NCBI GenBank assembly: GCA_024710565.1
Contig: JANJUN010000014.1
Location: 1 to 33,039, forward strand
DNA: 33,039 bases
Direction of reading: 5' to 3'
Source of the DNA: Candidatus Altimarinota bacterium
Lineage (GTDB): Bacteria; Patescibacteriota; Gracilibacteria; BD1-5; UBA6164
Shown here: in pieces, positions 28,201-33,039 of the stretch
Position numbering within the stretch: the stretch's first letter is position 1
Layout of the letters: every line of letters begins with the position of its first letter
The notes under the pieces: generated by a model
What the model saw: only the letters and a program-made list of their open reading frames with translations
Databases searched by the model: none
What the model was told of the DNA's origin: nothing
Program-made: the position numbers and the translations under genes

Positions 28201-30429
28201 TCTGAAAAACAATACCAACTTTCGGTATTAAAAAATATTTTAAATACGAGAGAATATCCAGGTAATAGTATCAATAATTTTAAAAATTCAGTTACTCTTG
28301 ATAGTGTCGCAAGTAGTGGACAATCATCAGTTTGATATACATTGGCAACGAGATTGAATTTTACTAAAAATCTTATTGATAATGGACTTGGAATTACCTA
28401 TTATGTTCCGGGATGATGATGATATGATACTCATGGAGATCAATTAAAACAATGAGCCTACAATCTCTGAGACAGAACTCGTGATTTAGCAAAAGATATT
28501 GCCACATTTTTTACTCAGATGAAAGATTCAGGAAAAGATGTGACTATTATAGTGTACTCAGAATTTTGAAGAACGCTCAAAGCAAATGGAACTCAAGGAA
28601 CAGATCATGGACAATGATGAGGGTATTTTATACTTTCTACTAATAATACTTTAAAAAACAATCTTCCACAAAAGATTATAGGAAAGGTTTCTTTAGAAAA
28701 AGAGTATAATGATTGGCTCTGAGTTGGGGTTGATTATAGAACCATTTATTCTGAAATATTAAAAAGCTTATACCAAGTAGATACTGGAAAATATTTTTGA
28801 AAAATATTTTCATTGTCAGAAGATATAAATACGCAGATTCCTCAAGTCGTATTATTTAGAAATGAATATAAGGAAACTTGGTGGGGAACTATCGGAACAC
28901 AAATGAAATTTAAAATAGAAGACAGTAATTTTCGCTTTAAAGATGGTTCGTATCTAAGATTGAAATATGGAACTGATAAAGAAAAAATGACTCAGTTTTC
29001 AAAATGGACGATGGATAATTATGTTTATGATGAAACGACTGATTCTTTTAGTATACCGCTTACTCTTTCGAAAGGAAAAACTTACTATTATGAGTTAGAA
29101 ATGGTAGATAATCAATATGACTCCTATACACTTTCAGGAAGTTTTCTCGTTCCTGAAAAATATGAGACAAATTCGAGTGTTCAAGTTATTCCACTCACTA
29201 CGGATAGTTTTTTTGCCAAGTATAATAATACTGTAGTAAATACAGAGAAAAAAATTGATAAACTTATTTTATTTAATAATCCTCTTCAAGAGATTACTCT
29301 TACGGGAACGACTTTGAGTGGAACCACACAATCATGAGTTACTCTTACCGGCATGACTTCAACAGGAACTACCACTATCTTAACCGGAAGCCTAAAAAAT
29401 GTTGAGTTTACATGATCAATCATGATGACGTTTGGAACAGGAGAAACTTTTATTGATACTTTGACACATTCTTGAGTTTGGAATGGGGGATTTATTATAC
29501 CAAAATTTATCAATAAAAATGAATTTATTTCACAAAATATGTCTTGGAGCGGAATACCCTTAAAAAACCTCAATATAGAAAATATTTTGAAGGTATGAGC
29601 TGACAGTCTGTGAGTAGGAATGAAATTGAATCAAGAAGTTCGTGTACAGCTTCCAATAGCGGATGAGTCGGGAGAATATAAGGTAATAAAAAGCGAAGAT
29701 GGGTTTGTTTGGACTCAAATCCCAATAGTAAAAAATCAAAAAAATATTTCATTTTCTACGAGTGATTTTACTTATTTTGCTTTATTTGATAATAAAAAAA
29801 TTATTATTCCACCTCCATCGAGTTCTTCATCAAGCGGAGGAGGAAGCTCATCAAGCTCTTCATCAACTTCGAGCTCATGATGAAGTTCATCTGGTTCTTC
29901 GTCGAGTTGAGGTTCGAGCTCATCGAGTTCTTCATCTGGATGATGATGATGATGATGATGATGAATTTCTCTTTCGAAAGATAATTGTCCTTTGTGAGAT
30001 TTTTCAGCAAGTTATTATGATAAAAGTTGTGGAGAAGCCCCAAAAATCCTCTCTCAATCAGGAAGTGTGACTACACTTTTCAAAGATAAAGCCTATTATC
30101 AAAATCTAAAAAAGCAGATTTTAGAAAAGAGAAAAAAAGCAAAAGAAAGTGATACTTGAAAGCAGATTTCTACACAAATATGAAAGTATACGATTACAGA
30201 AATTTATTGATATGAGCTCAGTAAGAAGTTGAAGAAAATTTCACTTTGGATAGCAGGAAATAAAAAACTTTCTCATGATGAAAAAAAGAGATATATAGAA
30301 AGATTAAATGCGTTTTTATTAGCAAAATATCATTATGAAAAACAAAAAGTATCTCAAGAAATGAAAAATAAATACAAAAAAGAAGTAATACTTTTAAAAT
30401 CAGTCTTACAAAAACTAAAAAAGCTCTAA
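25252..30429 (+). CDS. Giant secreted DUF1800-DUF1501 fusion protein (1725 aa)
   Basis: One frame from ATG 25252-25254 to TAA 30427-30429. After a signal peptide (MKKFLSMIVLFSIAFQF), DUF1800 runs from about residue 40 (AEHLALRTLIGATPEMIEKL, then NYARELMQLFLMLEYKPG and YTEEDVAALARILTGFRYG). It is interrupted by a ~300-residue Ser/Thr/Glu-rich insert and resumes near AVIAILLTQPEFLL (about 800). DUF1501, a sulfatase-like family, follows from about 835: YDTHGDQ (about 1060), SEFGRTLKANGTQGTDHG (about 1102-1120). A beta-rich part comes next, then a Ser/Gly linker (about 1520-1570) with nine glycines, eight of them TGA, and a helical Lys-rich C-terminus. The two domains are normally encoded by neighbouring genes; here they are fused. 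Secreted, function unknown. Confidence 0.85.
29812..29964 (+). repeat. Ser/Gly low-complexity linker ending in eight TGA codons
   Basis: Codons for Ser (TCA, TCT, AGC, AGT, TCG) and Gly, many of them TGA, fill this stretch. It ends in GGA followed by (TGA)8 at 29941-29964. In frame with the DUF1800-DUF1501 protein, it would be eight stops in the standard code. Confidence 0.9.
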
Positions 30430-30444
30430 CAAAGAGCTTTTTTT
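30417..30444. terminator. Bidirectional terminator at the convergent gene ends
   Basis: AAAAAAGCTCT and AGAGCTTTTTT form a perfect 11-bp stem with a 5-base loop. It covers the stops of the DUF1800-DUF1501 gene (30427-30429) and of the membrane gene (30426-30428). Confidence 0.85.
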
Positions 30445-31232
30445 AATATAAGATTGTATCAAATATAGAGCAGAAAAAATCATAATCCCATTCCGAAAAG
30501 AATGATATTTTTTTCTTCCAACATAAGAAAATCATTGATAATAGGAATACATCATATAAAAAAGAGGGAAAAAATGATACTATCAGCTTTTATATTCGGA
30601 TAATAATGAATATGTTCTTTTTTCTTAAAACATACGAGTAATAGTAAAGCCATAACCGGAAGATATAGAATGATATCATAAAAATAAAAACTTCCCATTA
30701 AAAAAAAGATAAAAATAATCAAAACTACATTTCAAATATAGGATATATCTGAGAAAAACTTCTCTCATACTATAAGAGAAAATATTCATGCTATCATGCT
30801 ATACAGAGAGAAAATGAGATAACTACTATAGATATACGAATCAGGATGAGCCAAGAAAAATCATAAAAATCACAGAAAATATACTCCTGAGAGAAAAAAC
30901 AAGTTTTTATGATTTATTTCAAATGCTACCAAGAATATATAAAAAGTAGTGAGAAGAAATAACATGGTGTTGAATGCAAGAGAGTATCAAATAACAATAC
31001 AAAAGAAAAACATATAAACTCAACCACTAAAAATGATGTTTTTGAAATTAAAATCTCAAGAGAGTTTATTAAATTGATTTGTAAAAAATGATTTTAAGGG
31101 TATAAGTAGAACTCAGTAGAGAGAGATAAGTACATAAAAAATTTCTATTTCAAAATATTTTTGCAATATCAGTATGAATACAAAGAAAAATAAAAATAAA
31201 AAATAGATTTTTGAAACAAAACTTTCAAACAT
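30426..31232 (-). CDS. Multi-spanning membrane protein (268 aa)
   Basis: ATG 31230-31232 to TAG 30426-30428. Nearly the whole protein is hydrophobic: about eight to ten segments such as FYVLISLYGVLLIPL, GVYMFFFCIVIGYSLAF and FLSGVYFLGFLG. It is rich in Phe and Tyr. I recognise no family; small CPR membrane proteins of this type are common. Its stop codon overlaps that of the convergent DUF1800-DUF1501 gene, so the two transcripts must overlap at their 3' ends unless the hairpin at 30417-30444 stops both. Confidence 0.7.
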
Positions 31233-31296
31233 TTTTTCTCATTAAAAAATATTATTTGTCCTTATACTGATTTTTTTTAAAAAGTCAAAATATCTA

Positions 31297-31323
31297 TTGA
31301 CAATTTAAAATATGTTTTATAAT
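31297..31323 (+). promoter_or_regulatory. Promoter of the fibrinogen-like gene
   Basis: TTGACA (31297-31302) and TATAAT (31318-31323), both perfect, with a short 15-base spacer, 37 bases before the ATG at 31361. Confidence 0.6.
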
Positions 31324-31360
31324 TTAAACTTAAGTTTTTATTTTTATTTTGTTTTTGAGT

Positions 31361-32653
31361 ATGAAGAATATTGTGGAAAAATTAAAATATTTTTTACAAA
31401 GAAGAGGAGATATTTTTGTAGTAATGTGAGTGGTATCTATAGCAGGAATTATTATGTATTCCTATTTATTATCTTGAGATAAAAATTCAAGAGATACTTT
31501 GAGATACGCAAATTTATTACAAATAAATGATGATTTAAGACTATTTTACGCAAAAAATAATACCTATCCACTTCCAGAAGATGCGGTAAGTATAACTGCG
31601 AGTGGAGAAATACTAACCTATCAATGATATTTTTGAGAAAAGAATTTTCAAGATATGGCTATTTCAGCTATAAAAGATCCTCTTGGAGATAGGCTTTTTA
31701 AATTTTTAAATTATTATACCTATACTACAGATGAAGCAAAGCAAAGATTTCAACTCATGGCTTTTTATGAATCAGATGAAAAAGTAACGTATAATCCTAT
31801 TGCTAAGAGGTATCCATATTTATACGGACAAGATGTATGAATTGCTATTGATCAAAAATCAGGAAGACCAATTCAAGAAACAAAACTTTGAGTTGATGTT
31901 CTTCATACACTTGAACCATATGCTATTTATATGAATAATAAAAATGTGCTTCTTGGCGATAAACTAACTTTAAAAAATTATTTGGCAAATACAGAATTTT
32001 CTCAAGCAAAATCATGTTTAGAGATTAAACAAGCTGGATGGACTACAAATGGATATTATTATATTAATCCTCTTACTGGAAGTGCATATAATAAATTTTC
32101 TAAAACTATAAAAGTATATTGTGACTTAGAGAGTGATGGGGGAGGTTGGACGAGACTTTACTATAAAGATGGAAAAGAAACTTGTTTTAACGATAATAAT
32201 ATCTATAATTCAGTATTATTACAAAAACTTTTTACAAAAGATTTTGCAGTAAGTGATAATTTAGAAACTCTTCAAAGTGAATGAAGTTGGGTTTTAAAAA
32301 ATGTTGATTTTTTATATGCAAATTTTAATTTTTCAAAAATGGCAAATGTTACCAATTGTAAAACACCAACTGGAACAGATTGGGATATGGAATATGGGCA
32401 TATAGAAAGTAATAACTCTAATACTATATTACATATATCTTGAAAACTTTCTTCTTTGTGAACATGGGATAACATGTTTTATGGATGTAATGAATATAAA
32501 AATATAGGAGATGTACTTCGTTTTAGTATTTGAGGATTTGATAAACATACTTGATGGTTTATTCATGGGAATTGTAATAATTATTCTGAGAAAGATAATT
32601 CTATCACATCAAGGTGGGATTGGGATAATACAAGAGTTATTTGGGTAAGATAA
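31361..32653 (+). CDS. Pilin-like, fibrinogen-related-domain surface protein (430 aa)
   Basis: ATG 31361-31363 to TAA 32651-32653. One N-terminal transmembrane helix (about residues 20-40, VVMGVVSIAGIIMYSYLL) is followed by a pseudopilin-like helix (LRYANLLQINDDLRLFYAKN) and a globular region. From about residue 215 a fibrinogen-related pattern appears: SCLEIKQAGWTTNGYYYINP, then KTIKVYCDLESDGGGWTRLY. A Trp- and Cys-rich C-terminus (GGFDKHTGWFIHGNC) follows. Fibrinogen-like domains bind carbohydrates or proteins in animals and occur in some bacterial surface proteins. This suggests a host- or surface-binding pilus-type protein; the full FReD fold is not proven by eye. Confidence 0.72.
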
Positions 32654-32674
32654 TTTATTTTTTAATCTTCACTT

Positions 32675-33039
32675 ATGATATTTTCTAAGAAAAAGATTTC
32701 TATAATTATACCAGCATATAGAGAAGGAAAAAATATTTCTCTTATTTATGAAGCACTTAGAAAGATATTATCAAGTATTTCTACAAAATATATGTATGAA
32801 ATTATTTTTGTGAATGATGGAAGTAAAGACACAACTTGGAATGAGATTTATACACTATCTCTCCAAGATAAAAAAGTAAAATGACTCAATCTCAGTAGAA
32901 ATTTTTGACATCAACAAGCTTTAACAGCTTGATATATGGAAGCTTCGGGAGATATCATTATCTCTATGGATGCTGATATGCAAGATCCTCCGATTTTGAT
33001 TTTGGAGATGCTAAAAAAATGGGAATCTGGATTTGAAGT
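32675..33039 (+). CDS. Family 2 glycosyltransferase, N-terminal part (cut by the window edge)
   Basis: ATG 32675-32677, open to the last base. The GT-A start KISIIIPAYREGKNI is followed by IIFVNDGSKDTTW with the nucleotide-binding Asp, then LNLSRNFGHQQALTAG and the metal motif ISMDADMQDPP. The SRNFG and DADxQDPP motifs place it in the dolichyl-phosphate/undecaprenyl-phosphate sugar transferase branch (GtrB/DPM-like). These transfer a sugar from UDP- or GDP-sugar to a lipid carrier at the membrane. It lies 21 bases after the fibrinogen-like gene. Confidence 0.9.

Noticed and set aside
29762-30070. Plus-strand frame with a poly-Asp stretch
   Set aside because: It is the (TGA)8 Gly linker of the DUF1800-DUF1501 gene read one base out of frame.

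Overview
The window comes from a bacterium that reads UGA as glycine (genetic code 25), so almost certainly a Patescibacteria/CPR member of the Gracilibacteria or Absconditabacteria (SR1) type. Three observations support this. A tRNA gene at 63-141 has tRNA-Gly features and the anticodon UCA. Almost every gene (FtsA, FtsZ, NusA, TsaE, VirB4 and others) is interrupted by in-frame TGA exactly where the family has glycine. One gene contains eight TGA codons in a row inside a Ser/Gly linker. Standard-code gene finding shatters the window; all coordinates here were read with TGA = Gly and TAA/TAG as the only stops. DNA is AT-rich and I saw no clear Shine-Dalgarno sites.

Region 1 (1 to about 10.3 kb) is an accessory island next to tRNA-Gly(UCA). 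Nearly everything to 8760 is on the minus strand. From the tRNA rightward: a broken large serine recombinase whose 3' end runs antisense into the tRNA, an ArdC-N-like antirestriction fragment, a small ORF, a three-gene GHKL ATPase / STAS-like (DUF4325) / PIN nuclease cassette, an intact serine recombinase translationally coupled to a membrane protein, an ImmA/IrrE peptidase, and an AlbA_2 ATPase / HTH regulator / HsdR-N-like nuclease cluster. Then come plus-strand small genes: a zinc-ribbon protein and a three-frame operon of unknown function with a possible frameshift in an A8 run. The best candidate for an undescribed system is the GHKL-STAS-PIN cassette (1437-3324).

Region 2 (10.3-20.6 kb) is mostly core. 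It holds a secreted Cys-rich repeat protein, a STAS anti-sigma-antagonist-like protein, tsaE, a VirB4-like ATPase, a membrane PP2C/RsbU-like phosphatase (likely partner of the STAS protein), the division pair ftsA-ftsZ, nusA with a leader hairpin, rplI and the Holliday-junction resolvase-like ruvX. Perfect hairpin terminators separate the units.

Region 3 (20.6-33.0 kb) is envelope and surface biology: a repeat lipoprotein, a PRC-barrel-like protein overlapping a membrane-anchored beta-rich protein, a Kazal-like secreted protein with a tandem duplication, a divergently transcribed 1725-residue DUF1800-DUF1501 fusion, a multi-spanning membrane protein, a pilin-like/fibrinogen-like protein and the start of a GT2 glycosyltransferase cut by the window edge. 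Two consensus-like promoters sit back to back between the Kazal-like and DUF1800-DUF1501 genes.
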